Notes: generated by a model from the sequence alone, not told the origin. Counted from the first letter of the stretch, positions 38,632 through 47,003 are shown. The stretch: DNA of 64,000 bases from Variovorax boronicumulans (GCF_030812215.1 NZ_JAUSSG010000014.1:59248-123247), one strand, 5' to 3'. A program made the numbers and translations.

Positions 38632-38988
38632 GCGAACATCGCAAGGCAGGCCCAGTTCGACCGTGCTCATCGGAACCAGCCACGGCGCGATGCGCGCACG
38701 GTCTTCGTTGCCGTGCTGCAAGGCCATCGATATCGCTTCTCGCTGGGCTTGCCGCTGTGCGCGGCCCAGCGTCAGCCATTGAACCATGTCCGAACTGTGA
38801 GCGAGCCCGGCGCCATGAACATCCAAGACCTGGTCCCCAATGGCCACGCCGATCGACCATGGATCGGATGCGTCCCGCCTGAACCTGCCGTAGGGAAGGT
38901 TCTGAATCGGAAAAGGGGTTTCGGGCGCGTTGGCGCTCTCAACCCAACTCACGAGGTCGGGCGAGTTTGTATCGAACGGGGCGGTCAA
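38632..38988 (-). pseudogene. fahA: Fumarylacetoacetase, 5' fragment (truncated by IS junction)
   Basis: From TTG 38988 (ribosome site AAGGATCC) the frame encodes an N-terminal fumarylacetoacetase domain: NAPETPFPIQNLPYGRFRRD, VAIGDQVLDV and STVELGLPCDVR. Intact enzymes are about 420-440 residues and continue with the catalytic YTDFY... domain. Here the similarity stops at about residue 119. The frame runs on in unrelated sequence to a stop at 38497, so no active enzyme can be made. FahA cleaves fumarylacetoacetate in tyrosine/homogentisate breakdown. The fragment is probably a former last gene of the leftward operon starting at 42529. Confidence 0.72.
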
Positions 38989-39073
38989 GGTGGATCCTTC
39001 GTGGTCGAAAGTGCCGCCTGCTCGCGAGCTGATGCCCAGGTCACCCCGGTAGGGAGTGCCTGGGGAAAGTGCT

Positions 39074-40786
39074 TCAGTTGTCGCGGGAGGGGATCAGCGG
39101 CAGCATCAGGTGCGAGTCGTAGCGACCGCCAGTGAGGATGATGTTCTCGCCGCTGAAGAGATCCGGCCTGCGGTCCAGAGGGTCGGTGTGCAAGAACGGC
39201 CCTGAACCCTTGCGCGGCCCTGCCGCGCCCTCGCGTTCGAAATCCTGCGCGTCGACGCGCACTGCAAGCCGATACCCACGTGGAAGCACGATGGACGTGG
39301 GCCAGATCTCTACCTCCACCCGATAGTCTTCGCCGGGTGTCAAGGGCTCGACCTCGGAGTGTGTGTGGAACGGTTGCCCCGGCCCGGAGCGTTGGGGGTC
39401 GATCTTGCGGTGAGAGGCGCGCAGCCACCCTTGCGCGACCGGCACCTGTGGATCCGTTGCGCCTCGGAAGAGCACTTCGCGGCCATCGGGGTCATACGCC
39501 CGGACGGTCACGAAGAGGTCCATGTCTTCGGTGCTAGAGCGAAGCCATGCAACCAGTGACAGCGGCCCGGTGAACTCTGTCAATGCCTCCATGGGCGCGC
39601 TTATGAATTCAATGCCGCGCCCTGGCACACGGTAGGTGGCTGTGGCGATTGAAGCGACAGGTTCGGACGTCAACTTTTTGGCCTGCGCATCAAGGTAGAG
39701 CTTGGTCCACCGCGTTCGCGCGATTGGCCACTCGTGTTCGAAGCGCTGCTCGAACCGGTCCGGATGGCGCACCTCCAGCATGACAGGTGGTTGTTCGTCC
39801 CATCCGTTGGGCTCGTCCTTCAGGAATCTGTCGAAGAAGCGCTTTTGCATCTGCACGTACTCAGGCAGATAGAAGGATTCCCAGTGCGTACCGCCATGCA
39901 TCTGCAGCCACTTCTGCCGCGAACCCGCACTTAGGAAGCCCTGCACGTTTCCGCGAAGGTGCAGCCCCATGCCGCCCCAGTTCCCTGCCGACAGGACCGG
40001 CACCTCGATGTCCGCGAGCTTCGAAGATCTTGCGGCATACCAGTCATCGACGAGGGGGTGCGATCGGAACTCATCGATGACATCCACTCGGTTGGCGCGC
40101 AGAGTGTCAGCGTCCAGCGCCTCGCCTGTGCTCGTCGCACCCGTTTCGCGGTCGATGTAGGGACTGTCGGCCTTGCCGTTCTGCACCGAGAGGATCTGCT
40201 TCGGGAACCAGAGTTCGAAGAAGAAGTTGCCGAAAATCCCGCCGTGATGACTGGCATCGCGGTACATGTCGCTGGCCCCTTCCCACGGACAGATTGCCGC
40301 GAGATGGGGAGGCCGACGTGCGGCGACCTGCCACTGATTCATCGCGTAGTACGAGATGCCAAGGAGGCCTACCTTGCCGTTGGACCATCCCTGCACGCCC
40401 GCCCATTCGATGCAGTCTGCGTAGTCGTCTACTTCCTGCGGCGACCACACCCACAGCTTGCCGGGCGATTCACCAGCGCCTCGACTGTCGACCACCACGA
40501 TCGCGTAGCTCCAAGGAATCCAGCGCTCTGGATCGGGCACCTCCCACCGCAGGTAATTTCCGGACCTGCCTTCCGTGTCGATGCCAGGGTAGAGGCGTTT
40601 CAGCTCGTCCCATTGCGGCTTGAAGGCATCCTCGAAATGCGCGTCCTTGCCGTAGGGGCCGTGCGTCATGAGGACAGGTACGGGTGCATCTACATCCGGG
40701 CGGAAAACGTTCGCCTTGAGAACCGCGCCGTCGCGCAGGCGGATCGACACATTCTTTTCAAAGATCATTTTCTTGCTCCGAGCCAC
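39074..40786 (-). CDS. CocE/NonD-family serine hydrolase
   Basis: This is a 570-residue alpha/beta hydrolase of the X-Pro dipeptidyl-peptidase/CocE class, acting on an unknown ester or amide. The nucleophile elbow is GISYYAMNQW, with Ser145 as the likely nucleophile. The N-terminal domain has VFRPDVDAPVPVLMTHGPYG and SRGAGESPGK. The C-terminal jelly-roll domain typical of the family has VTVRAYDPDGREVLFRG and PRGYRLAVRVDAQDFER. No signal peptide is seen, so it is probably cytoplasmic. GTG at 40786 is the longest reading, and ATG at 40768 is also possible. It starts 1 base after the cyclase gene ends and lies in the operon with the TctC-type protein. Confidence 0.88.
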   Translation of the reverse strand: MARSKKMIFEKNVSIRLRDGAVLKANVFRPDVDAPVPVLMTHGPYGKDAHFEDAFKPQWDELKRLYPGIDTEGRSGNYLRWEVPDPERWIPWSYAIVVVDSRGAGESPGKLWVWSPQEVDDYADCIEWAGVQGWSNGKVGLLGISYYAMNQWQVAARRPPHLAAICPWEGASDMYRDASHHGGIFGNFFFELWFPKQILSVQNGKADSPYIDRETGATSTGEALDADTLRANRVDVIDEFRSHPLVDDWYAARSSKLADIEVPVLSAGNWGGMGLHLRGNVQGFLSAGSRQKWLQMHGGTHWESFYLPEYVQMQKRFFDRFLKDEPNGWDEQPPVMLEVRHPDRFEQRFEHEWPIARTRWTKLYLDAQAKKLTSEPVASIATATYRVPGRGIEFISAPMEALTEFTGPLSLVAWLRSSTEDMDLFVTVRAYDPDGREVLFRGATDPQVPVAQGWLRASHRKIDPQRSGPGQPFHTHSEVEPLTPGEDYRVEVEIWPTSIVLPRGYRLAVRVDAQDFEREGAAGPRKGSGPFLHTDPLDRRPDLFSGENIILTGGRYDSHLMLPLIPSRDN

Positions 40787-40787
40787 G

Positions 40788-41564
40788 TCACTGAAACAGC
40801 GCGACAGCTCGCGTCCAGCCTGCCGAACCGCCGCGGACCTTGGCCGGAAAACAAGACAGGAAGAACCCGTCCGGGGGCAGCACTTCCAAGTTATGCAGCT
40901 TCTCGAGGTGGCAATAGCCGATGTCGCGGCCGGCCTTGTGCCCCTCCCATATCACCGCCGGGTCTTTGTCCTGCTTGTAGCGTTCGGCGGTGTACGCGAA
41001 AGGCGCGTCCCAGCTCCAGGCGTCCGTGCCAGTCACGCGCACACCGCGCTCAAGCAGGTACATCGTCGCGCCATATCCCATGCCGCAACCTGCCTGTACG
41101 AAGTCTGGCTTGCCGTAGCGGCTGCCCGCGCGCGTGTTGATGACCACGATCTCCAGCGGCTTCAGTGTGTGGCCGATGCGCTGCAACTCCGCCTCGACAT
41201 CGGCCGCCTGCACCACGTAACCATCCTCAAAATGACGGAAGTCGAGCTTCACCCCGGGCCGTAGGCACCACTCTAGAGGCACCTCGTCGATGGTGATCGC
41301 CGGCTCACCGTGATTCATCGTGGATGCGAAATGCCACGGCGCATCGAGGTGCGTGCCGTTGTGCGTGCTGAGCTCTACCTTCTCCACTGCCCATGCCTCA
41401 CCGTCCGGCAGATCCTCCGCCTTGAGCCCAGGGAAGAACTGCGCCAACCGGCTGAAGCTCTCAGAATGGTTCATGTAGTGAATCTTGGGCGCAAACGCTG
41501 GAGGATCCGAGATCACATCGTTCTCGAGAAAGATGGAAAGGTCGACTATTTTCTTGAACATCAC
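40788..41564 (-). CDS. Cyclase-family (kynurenine formamidase-like) metal hydrolase
   Basis: This 258-residue protein is of the cyclase/formamidase family (PF04199 type), which hydrolyses N-formyl or cyclic amide substrates with bound metal. The metal motif is STHNGTHLDAPWH, with H68, H72, D74 and H78. Other family points are IVVINTRAGSRYG and GATMYLLERGVRVTGTDAWS. The substrate cannot be read from sequence. The ATG overlaps the stop of the upstream TctC-type gene, so they are coupled. Together with the CocE hydrolase and former FahA gene it suggests a catabolic route for a cyclic or aromatic compound. Confidence 0.88.
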   Translation of the reverse strand: MMFKKIVDLSIFLENDVISDPPAFAPKIHYMNHSESFSRLAQFFPGLKAEDLPDGEAWAVEKVELSTHNGTHLDAPWHFASTMNHGEPAITIDEVPLEWCLRPGVKLDFRHFEDGYVVQAADVEAELQRIGHTLKPLEIVVINTRAGSRYGKPDFVQAGCGMGYGATMYLLERGVRVTGTDAWSWDAPFAYTAERYKQDKDPAVIWEGHKAGRDIGYCHLEKLHNLEVLPPDGFFLSCFPAKVRGGSAGWTRAVALFQ

Positions 41565-42529
41565 GAATCCATTTCGATGCCGAGTGGAGGAAGGATTCGC
41601 TGGTAGCGAGCGAACTCTTTTTCGAGGTACGCCTTGAACCGATCAGGCGGCATACCCGAGACCTTGTTGCCGAACGTGACCATCTTTTCCTTGAAACCCG
41701 GGTCGGCCAGCGTCTTCGCGACGCCTTCGTAGAGCGCGGCCAAGACTTGGGGCGGCATCTTCGGCGGCGCGAGCATGCCGATCCATGCAGGAATGTCGAT
41801 GTCGGGCATACCCAGTTCCGCGAACGTAGGCACGGTAGGCATCGTCTCCGCGCGCTGCGCCCCCGTGATCGCGAGAGCCTTGATTTTCTTGGCCTCGATG
41901 TACTGCATGACCGACGATGGTGCGATGAACGAGACATCCACCACGCCACTGATCAGATCCGTGAGGGGCGTTCCCTTGTAAGGAACATGGATCAGATCGA
42001 TCCCGGCCTGTTTGGCGAACAGAGCACCGACCACATGCGTTGTGTTTCCATTGCCTGCTGACGCATAGCTGAGCTTGCCAGGTTGCTTCTTTGCCGCCGC
42101 GACGAATTCAGCCAAGCTGTTGAAAGGCCCGTTCGTCCTGTGCAGCAGCGCAAACCCGTAGGTCGAATACACCATCGACAAGGGCGTAAAGCCGTCGATC
42201 GGATGGTAGGGCAGCTTTTTCATCAGCACCCCGTTGGTCAGGTGCCCACCGGTGGTCCAGAGCAATACGGAACCGTCGGGCTTCGCACGCGAGACCTCTG
42301 ACGCACCAATGGTGGTGGCCGCGCCGGGCTTGTTGTCGACGATGCATTGCCGACCTGTCACCTTTTGGTAGGTGTCTGCAAAGATGCGTGTCATCCCGTC
42401 GAGGGCGCCCCCGGCAGGGAACGGCATCACGATCCTCATCATCTCGGGCAGGTCCGTCGTCGCCGCTCTCGAGATGGGGGTCGCGAACGTGATCGCGACG
42501 CCTGCGAGCGCCTCTCTTCGATTCAACAT
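41561..42529 (-). CDS. Bug-family (TctC) periplasmic solute-binding protein
   Basis: This is a 322-residue extracytoplasmic binding protein of the large betaproteobacterial Bug/TctC family. It has a Tat-like signal (NRREALAGVAITFATPISRA). The typical core includes MRIVMPFPAGGALDGMTRIF, NKPGAATTIGASEVSRAKPD and LSYASAGNGNTTHVVGAL. The ligand is probably an organic acid but is not predictable. No TctA/TctB membrane genes are nearby, as is common for orphan Bug proteins. It is the first gene of the leftward operon and is divergent from tetR, and ATG at 42529 follows AGGAGA. Confidence 0.92.
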   Translation of the reverse strand: MLNRREALAGVAITFATPISRAATTDLPEMMRIVMPFPAGGALDGMTRIFADTYQKVTGRQCIVDNKPGAATTIGASEVSRAKPDGSVLLWTTGGHLTNGVLMKKLPYHPIDGFTPLSMVYSTYGFALLHRTNGPFNSLAEFVAAAKKQPGKLSYASAGNGNTTHVVGALFAKQAGIDLIHVPYKGTPLTDLISGVVDVSFIAPSSVMQYIEAKKIKALAITGAQRAETMPTVPTFAELGMPDIDIPAWIGMLAPPKMPPQVLAALYEGVAKTLADPGFKEKMVTFGNKVSGMPPDRFKAYLEKEFARYQRILPPLGIEMDS

Positions 42530-42610
42530 GGGCTTGTCTCCTATGGCACCGACCGGCGCTGACTACGCCGGAATCCAGTCACAAGCGAATTCTAGACATA
42601 TAAAACGACT

Positions 42611-42672
42611 GTTTCAATCAATTGTTTTTTCAAGTCCATTGGTCCCCTTGCTCAATTGAAACAAGTGATTGA
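42611..42672. promoter_or_regulatory. Candidate TetR-type operator region with TCAATTG dyads
   Basis: The tetR/tctC spacer contains GTTTCAAT at 42611-42618 and its inverted copy ATTGAAAC at 42655-42662. TCAATTG cores occur in both arms (42617-42623 and 42652-42658), and TCAATTGA at 42652-42659 is a perfect 8-base palindrome. Paired dyads between a TetR gene and the operon it faces are typical of self- and operon-control. The region is AT-rich compared with flanks, consistent with promoters for both directions. Confidence 0.55.
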
Positions 42673-42754
42673 CTGGATGATGCAGAATGCCCATGACCGT
42701 CCCGGGCCGCGCTGCCGGGGCACGTATTGACCCAACTCCTTTGCCTCAGTCGAC

Positions 42755-43519
42755 ATGCCAGGACGAACATCCCCGTCATCCGATCGCCTCACCCGGCAGA
42801 AGATCCTCGATTCCGCCTTGGCCCTGTACGCCGAGAAAGGCGTAGACGGGGTGCCTGTGCGAACTCTGACCGGCCATGCGGGTGTCAACGTCGCGGCGAT
42901 CCATTACCACTTCGGAAGCACCGAAGCGCTGGCCGAGGCCCTTTTTGATGAGCTGTCAGCGCGCGTCAACAAGCGCCGCACACTTGCCCTGAAAGAGATC
43001 ACAACGGCCGCTCGTGCAGAAGGCGCGCGGCCTGAAGTACCGGCGATAGTCCGAGTTTTCGTCGCTCCGTATGTGGGGGATGGCGCAGCGACCGAAGGTC
43101 AGTTGCTGGCGCAGTTGATCCTGAAGCACCGCCTTTCCCCGTCGCCGATGACGGAGCGGGTCATCAAGAAGCACTTCGACCCCATGGCCAAGCAGTTCGT
43201 GGCAGCGCTCCATGACTCAGCGCCCGAGATTCCTTTGAGTTTGATGTACCTGCGTTACATGCTGATGGTCAGCACCGTGGTGCTCTTTCTTACTGACAGG
43301 GGTCGACCCAATCGCCTCCATCGCCTCTCGGGCACGAAGGCCGGAACGACAGATGCGCAGGAGACCGCAAACGCGCTCGTTGACTTCGTCGTTGGGGGCA
43401 TCCGGGCGCCTGTGTCTTCGTCTTCGTCTTCGTCTTCGTCTTCGTCTTCGTCTTCGTCTTCGTCTTCGTCTTCGTCTTCGTCTTCGTCTTCGTCTTCGTC
43501 TTCGTCTTCGTCTTCGTAG
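42755..43519 (+). CDS. TetR-family regulator with poly-serine tail
   Basis: This is a 254-residue TetR-type repressor. The helix-turn-helix is at about residues 15-60: LTRQKILDSALALYAEKGVD, then VNVAAIHYHFGSTEALAEAL. The ligand domain includes MYLRYMLMVSTVVLFLTDRG. It should control the divergent TctC-cyclase-hydrolase operon. The last 34 codons are all serine, encoded by 17 copies of TCTTCG that run straight into a TAG. This is not seen in ordinary TetR proteins, which end after the ligand domain. Since the unit is 6 bases, copy-number change keeps the frame and only alters tail length. Confidence 0.88.
   Translation: MPGRTSPSSDRLTRQKILDSALALYAEKGVDGVPVRTLTGHAGVNVAAIHYHFGSTEALAEALFDELSARVNKRRTLALKEITTAARAEGARPEVPAIVRVFVAPYVGDGAATEGQLLAQLILKHRLSPSPMTERVIKKHFDPMAKQFVAALHDSAPEIPLSLMYLRYMLMVSTVVLFLTDRGRPNRLHRLSGTKAGTTDAQETANALVDFVVGGIRAPVSSSSSSSSSSSSSSSSSSSSSSSSSSSSSSSSSS
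43415..43516 (+). repeat. Hexanucleotide microsatellite (TCTTCG)17 in tetR
   Basis: Seventeen perfect, uninterrupted copies of TCTTCG (102 bases) form the 3' end of the tetR coding sequence. On the plus strand they encode serine in the used frame; on the minus strand one frame gives Asp-Glu repeats. Perfect purity indicates recent expansion or active slippage. The IS30 element begins 164 bases downstream. Confidence 0.97.
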
Positions 43520-43680
43520 GGAGACGCTCCAGACATGCGGGGTTGCGTCGTTGAGGGCTGCGACATGCGGCCAATCCGCGAACAAGATCACGACATTCTG
43601 AGTTCGAGACTGCGAGAAGTCGCTGAGGCGCAGCACTGACAACCGCTCTCTGGGGACAACCAACTTCCGCTTTGGGTCGC

Positions 43681-44903
43681 GGATTCAACCGGTCGATGCA
43701 ACAGATTCGCTGAACATCTCAGCGGGCGTCTGGAAGCCGAGCGTCTTACGCGGCCTCTGGTTCAATTGTCGCGCGATCGCGTTGAATTGAATCTGTGAGT
43801 AGCCTGAGATATCGGTGCCCTTCGGCATGTACTGCCTGAGCAACCCATTTGTGTTCTCGTTGCTTCCGCGTTGCCAGAGGCTCTGCGGATCGCAGAAGTA
43901 GACCTGGATGTCGGCGGCCATCGTGAATTGCTTGTGCCCGTGCATCTCCGTGCCTCTGTCCCAGGTCAGTGATTTGTAGAGCTCCTGCGGTAACTTGCGA
44001 GCATTCTTGATGAGCGCGTTCACGACCGTTTGCGTGTCTTTGCCGTCCAGCTTCACCAACATCACGTATCGCGTTTGGCGCTCAACCAGCGTCGCGATTT
44101 GGCTGCTTGCACTGCCGAAAACCAAGTCTCCTTCCCAATGACCAGGCACTGCCCGATCCTCAACAGAAGCGGGTCGCTCGCTGATCGAACCGGCATCGAT
44201 GATCTGCCCATGGATCGCCGTCTTCTGCGTGTAATGACGACAGCGACGTATGCCGCGAGTACGTCTCAGGTGCTCAAGCAGCTCCTTCTTTAAGGCGCCG
44301 CGCGCTTGGATGAAAAGGCTGCGGTAGATGGTCTCGTGTGACACGTGGAAGGCCTCGTCGCACGGATAAGTATGCTTGAGCCACCCTGCGATTTGCTCAG
44401 GTGACCACAGCAAGCGCAGCTTGTCGGTCATCACGCGCGCCAAGGCGCGGTTCTCCGCCAGTTTGCAGCGCTTGGGACGATGTGCCCGATTCCAAGCTGC
44501 GCTGTCGGCCTGGTTCGCCCGATAGCCAACTCGCCCGCCATTACGCTCGATCTCGCGGCTGACCGTGGAGGGTGCTCGTCCGATTCGCGCCGCGATCGCA
44601 CGGATCGAGTGACCAATCACCAGAGCGCGAGAGATTTCCTCTCGCTCCGCAAGTGTCAGCGCCAGCCTCGAGCGATGTCGTTCGGGTGGGCGGATCCCGC
44701 CCGTCTGAGCCAGGATGCCTCGTGCGGACCCGTGCGAGCGAACAAACAGATGAGCGATCTGATGAAGAGTCCAGCCAGCTTTCCAGCGCTCCCACATCAA
44801 TGCTTTCTGGCTGTCCGTGTAGTAGGTTCGTGCCTGGTACTTCATCCGCAACACTCCTTCTGCCTACGCAGTTCTTAGTGTGTTGCATCGACCGATTGAA
44901 TCC
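43681..44903. mobile_element. IS30-family insertion sequence, complete
   Basis: The element is 1223 bases with near-perfect terminal inverted repeats of about 24 bases. The left end reads GGATTCAACCGGTCGATGCA and the right end, reversed, reads GGATTCAATCGGTCGATGCA. The dinucleotide GC flanks both ends (43679-43680 and 44904-44905), consistent with the 2-3 base target duplication of IS30 elements. One intact transposase gene fills the element. It lies between the tetR gene and the relaxase gene and marks the left side of the mobile-element region. Confidence 0.88.
43685..44845 (-). CDS. IS30-family transposase
   Basis: This DDE transposase of the IS30 family is 386 residues from ATG 44845, which has AAGGAGT at a good distance; GTG at 44854 is in frame. 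An N-terminal helix-turn-helix part has LTLAEREEISRALVIGHSIR and GRAPSTVSREIERNGG. The catalytic core has PGHWEGDLVFG, LTWDRGTEM and NENTNGLLRQYMPKGTD, matching the D-D-E positions of the family. The stop codon lies inside the left terminal repeat. The gene appears intact and possibly active. Confidence 0.93.
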   Translation of the reverse strand: MKYQARTYYTDSQKALMWERWKAGWTLHQIAHLFVRSHGSARGILAQTGGIRPPERHRSRLALTLAEREEISRALVIGHSIRAIAARIGRAPSTVSREIERNGGRVGYRANQADSAAWNRAHRPKRCKLAENRALARVMTDKLRLLWSPEQIAGWLKHTYPCDEAFHVSHETIYRSLFIQARGALKKELLEHLRRTRGIRRCRHYTQKTAIHGQIIDAGSISERPASVEDRAVPGHWEGDLVFGSASSQIATLVERQTRYVMLVKLDGKDTQTVVNALIKNARKLPQELYKSLTWDRGTEMHGHKQFTMAADIQVYFCDPQSLWQRGSNENTNGLLRQYMPKGTDISGYSQIQFNAIARQLNQRPRKTLGFQTPAEMFSESVASTG

Positions 44904-44956
44904 GCCGTCTGAAGCGGACATGCAGGCCGCCGCGACTGCCACAGCCGTGCGGGACC

Positions 44957-46063
44957 TCACCGGAACTTCGGCCCCGGTGCCTTGATATCGCTGGGTCTTA
45001 ACGCTTGGTGTTTCGCCTGCTCTCTCCAGCCATTCGCCAACCGCTGATCATCGGTCTGCACCGCCGGCATGCGCTCCGTGAAGCGATCCACCTGTGCAGC
45101 CAATCTAGTTTCGCCCTGTCTCCTCAACATACCCACCGTTGCGTGCCAGTCCGCCAACACCTCTTGGCGGGTGTCTTGCATCTTTGCCTGACCCGCATCT
45201 GAAACGCTCCGCCCCGCTTTGAGGCATCGCAGCACCTGTTCCAACTTCGTCCGCATCACCATGGATGACTTCGGCGCCCGACATCCATCGCGCTCGGCAA
45301 GCGACAACTGCGCAAAGGCCTGCAGCGCCCGTAATCGATGATGAATCGGATCTCGATAGGGTTTGCGAACCTGCCCGCGCACCTGCCGCGGCGTCGCATT
45401 GGCCGCCACCCCCTGCTCACGCATCAGCGCGGCGAACTGCTCGCGCCACTGGCGCAGCGTGTCCTTGCGAATGTAGAGGCGTTTTCCGGGCTCGAACTCG
45501 TGCTCGCACTTGACCACCAGATGCGCATGCGGATGCGGCTGATCGGTGTGCAGCACCATGGCGTAGCGATATTGCAGCGCGAAGTTCTCGCGTGCGAAGA
45601 CGCGCGCCGCAGCCAGTACTTTTTCCGGTGGCGTGCCGGCGGGCATGGACAGGACAATGTTGTGGACCAGTTTTGTGCGCGTGTCCTTCTGCCCCTGAGC
45701 GCGTTTCGGTTTGTACTGGCCTCTGCACAGCTCCAGTTGCCAGTCGGTCACGATCTCCCTGGCCGCTCCTCGGCCCTGCTGTACCAGCCCCTCGTCGGTT
45801 TCTAGCGGCAGCTTGCCGTGCCGGCTGATGTAGCGCAGGTGGGCCTCCACGCCGCCGATGTCCCGTGCTCCGCCTGAGACCTTCACCATCACTTCGGGTG
45901 TACGGCTCACGGTGCGCTGGACTTGCGCAATCTCGTCGGATCCAAGGCTCAGCCTGCCGCCGGGGCCGCGCCGGCCGTAGCTCACGATGTCCAGCGCCAT
46001 GTCGCGCGCTCCGCCAACTGGCCCACCGTTGCTTCGTCCCAAGCGCACGACCTGCTTAGGCAT
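44957..46063 (-). CDS. Relaxase/mobilization nuclease (MOBP-like)
   Basis: This is a predicted relaxase that nicks DNA at oriT and starts conjugative transfer. The three-histidine metal motif is visible as HTDQPHPHAHLVV (about residues 195-207). The probable catalytic tyrosine region is HLRYISRHG. A basic N-terminus and a C-terminal helical region of about 120 residues follow. It is 368 residues with no primase or helicase domain, so it fits a mobilizable element or a short MOBP relaxase. It overlaps the MobC-like gene by 8 bases. The C-terminal end is close to the IS30 insertion but is intact. Confidence 0.85.
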   Translation of the reverse strand: MPKQVVRLGRSNGGPVGGARDMALDIVSYGRRGPGGRLSLGSDEIAQVQRTVSRTPEVMVKVSGGARDIGGVEAHLRYISRHGKLPLETDEGLVQQGRGAAREIVTDWQLELCRGQYKPKRAQGQKDTRTKLVHNIVLSMPAGTPPEKVLAAARVFARENFALQYRYAMVLHTDQPHPHAHLVVKCEHEFEPGKRLYIRKDTLRQWREQFAALMREQGVAANATPRQVRGQVRKPYRDPIHHRLRALQAFAQLSLAERDGCRAPKSSMVMRTKLEQVLRCLKAGRSVSDAGQAKMQDTRQEVLADWHATVGMLRRQGETRLAAQVDRFTERMPAVQTDDQRLANGWREQAKHQALRPSDIKAPGPKFR

Positions 46064-46637
46064 TGCTCATCTCGCTGTCTGACTCCCAACTGATGAGGTT
46101 GTGGCGTACGACGGCCGCGGTGACTTCACGTGCCGACTCGACCTCGCGGCGAACCAGCGTGATCGCCTCGCCCAAATCCAATGCGACGGAGCCTGCCGGA
46201 TTGTTCGTCATGCCGAACACGCGAAGCTGGCGACCAAGTGCCGCCAACTGGGCGCCCACGGCCTTGATCTGAGCCAGTTCTCTCGGTGGCAGCACCGTCG
46301 ACGCGTGGACATGGTTGTGGATGAGCAGGGCCAAGTAGCTGCCGGTCCTCATCCCACGCACACGAGCCCGTCTTGCCACAGCCAGTCGATCCCCGAAGCG
46401 AAGTCGCAGCGTGATGCGGTCCGCCGTGCCCACGCCACCATCCAAATCATTGGCGGCTCGCTGCGCGTTCGATGCAAGTGTGATCGGACCGTTGGACTGG
46501 ATTACTTCTCGGACCATCTTGGCAAGCAGGCTCGACTCGCTCAGCCGATGGCGCGCAGCCAGCGCTGCGAAGCTCACCTTCGTATCGGACGACACGCGAG
46601 CGCTGATCACGGTGCTTGATCGGGGGGCCTTGGTCAT
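46056..46637 (-). CDS. MobC-like relaxosome accessory protein
   Basis: This is a 193-residue protein with an N-terminal ribbon-helix-helix-like part (STVISARVSSDTKVSFAALA; LSESSLLAKMVREVI). The C-terminal part has the MobC pattern LPPRELAQIKAVGAQLAALG and RQLRVFGMTNNPAG. Such proteins bind oriT and help the relaxase. The gene is directly upstream of and overlaps the relaxase gene. Family similarity is by pattern only, so the name is probable rather than certain. Confidence 0.75.
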   Translation of the reverse strand: MTKAPRSSTVISARVSSDTKVSFAALAARHRLSESSLLAKMVREVIQSNGPITLASNAQRAANDLDGGVGTADRITLRLRFGDRLAVARRARVRGMRTGSYLALLIHNHVHASTVLPPRELAQIKAVGAQLAALGRQLRVFGMTNNPAGSVALDLGEAITLVRREVESAREVTAAVVRHNLISWESDSEMSNA

Positions 46638-46638
46638 T

Positions 46639-46673
46639 GCAACGCCGTTGCGGTAAACAATGTCTGACGTCAG
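46639..46673. promoter_or_regulatory. Inverted repeats upstream of mobC (possible oriT/operator)
   Basis: Immediately upstream of mobC are GCAAC-GCC-GTTGC (46639-46651) and the perfect 10-base palindrome CTGACGTCAG (46664-46673). Relaxosome genes are commonly preceded by their own oriT or by an operator for the accessory protein. No nic consensus was identified. The remaining spacer to the ParB-like gene (46674-47003) shows no gene. Confidence 0.35.
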
Positions 46674-47003
46674 TCTATCCTGCCCTCATGGCCGCACAAG
46701 GACTTTGCGTTCTGCGTCCCACATTCGGCGTCCCACGTTCCTCTCTCACCGCCCTCCCCGACCGCGTGCACACCTGACGCACATCCGAGCCCCCTCGCCG
46801 GGCCGGTCCGGCGCACGCCTCCGGTCACCCCGTCGCATCGAAATAAATGGGGAACATGAGGACAGAAACATAAAGACCCGCCATCGTCGATGGCGAGCCC
46901 CACTGCACCCCTCGATGTTCGGCATGCCGAACAAGAAAGCAGACAAACCAGCATCGAGGGGCACGAGACGAAACGAGACGAGATGGAGAGGCCTACCTGC
47001 CTG

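Noticed and set aside
43415..43516. Possible CRISPR-like array
   Set aside because: The unit is 6 bases with no spacers, so it is a microsatellite. No CRISPR array or cas gene was seen in the window.
43255..43566. Leftward frame with long Asp-Glu repeat (and other frames across the microsatellite)
   Set aside because: The repeat is part of the intact TetR frame on the plus strand. The leftward frames arise only because the hexamer has no stop in several frames.
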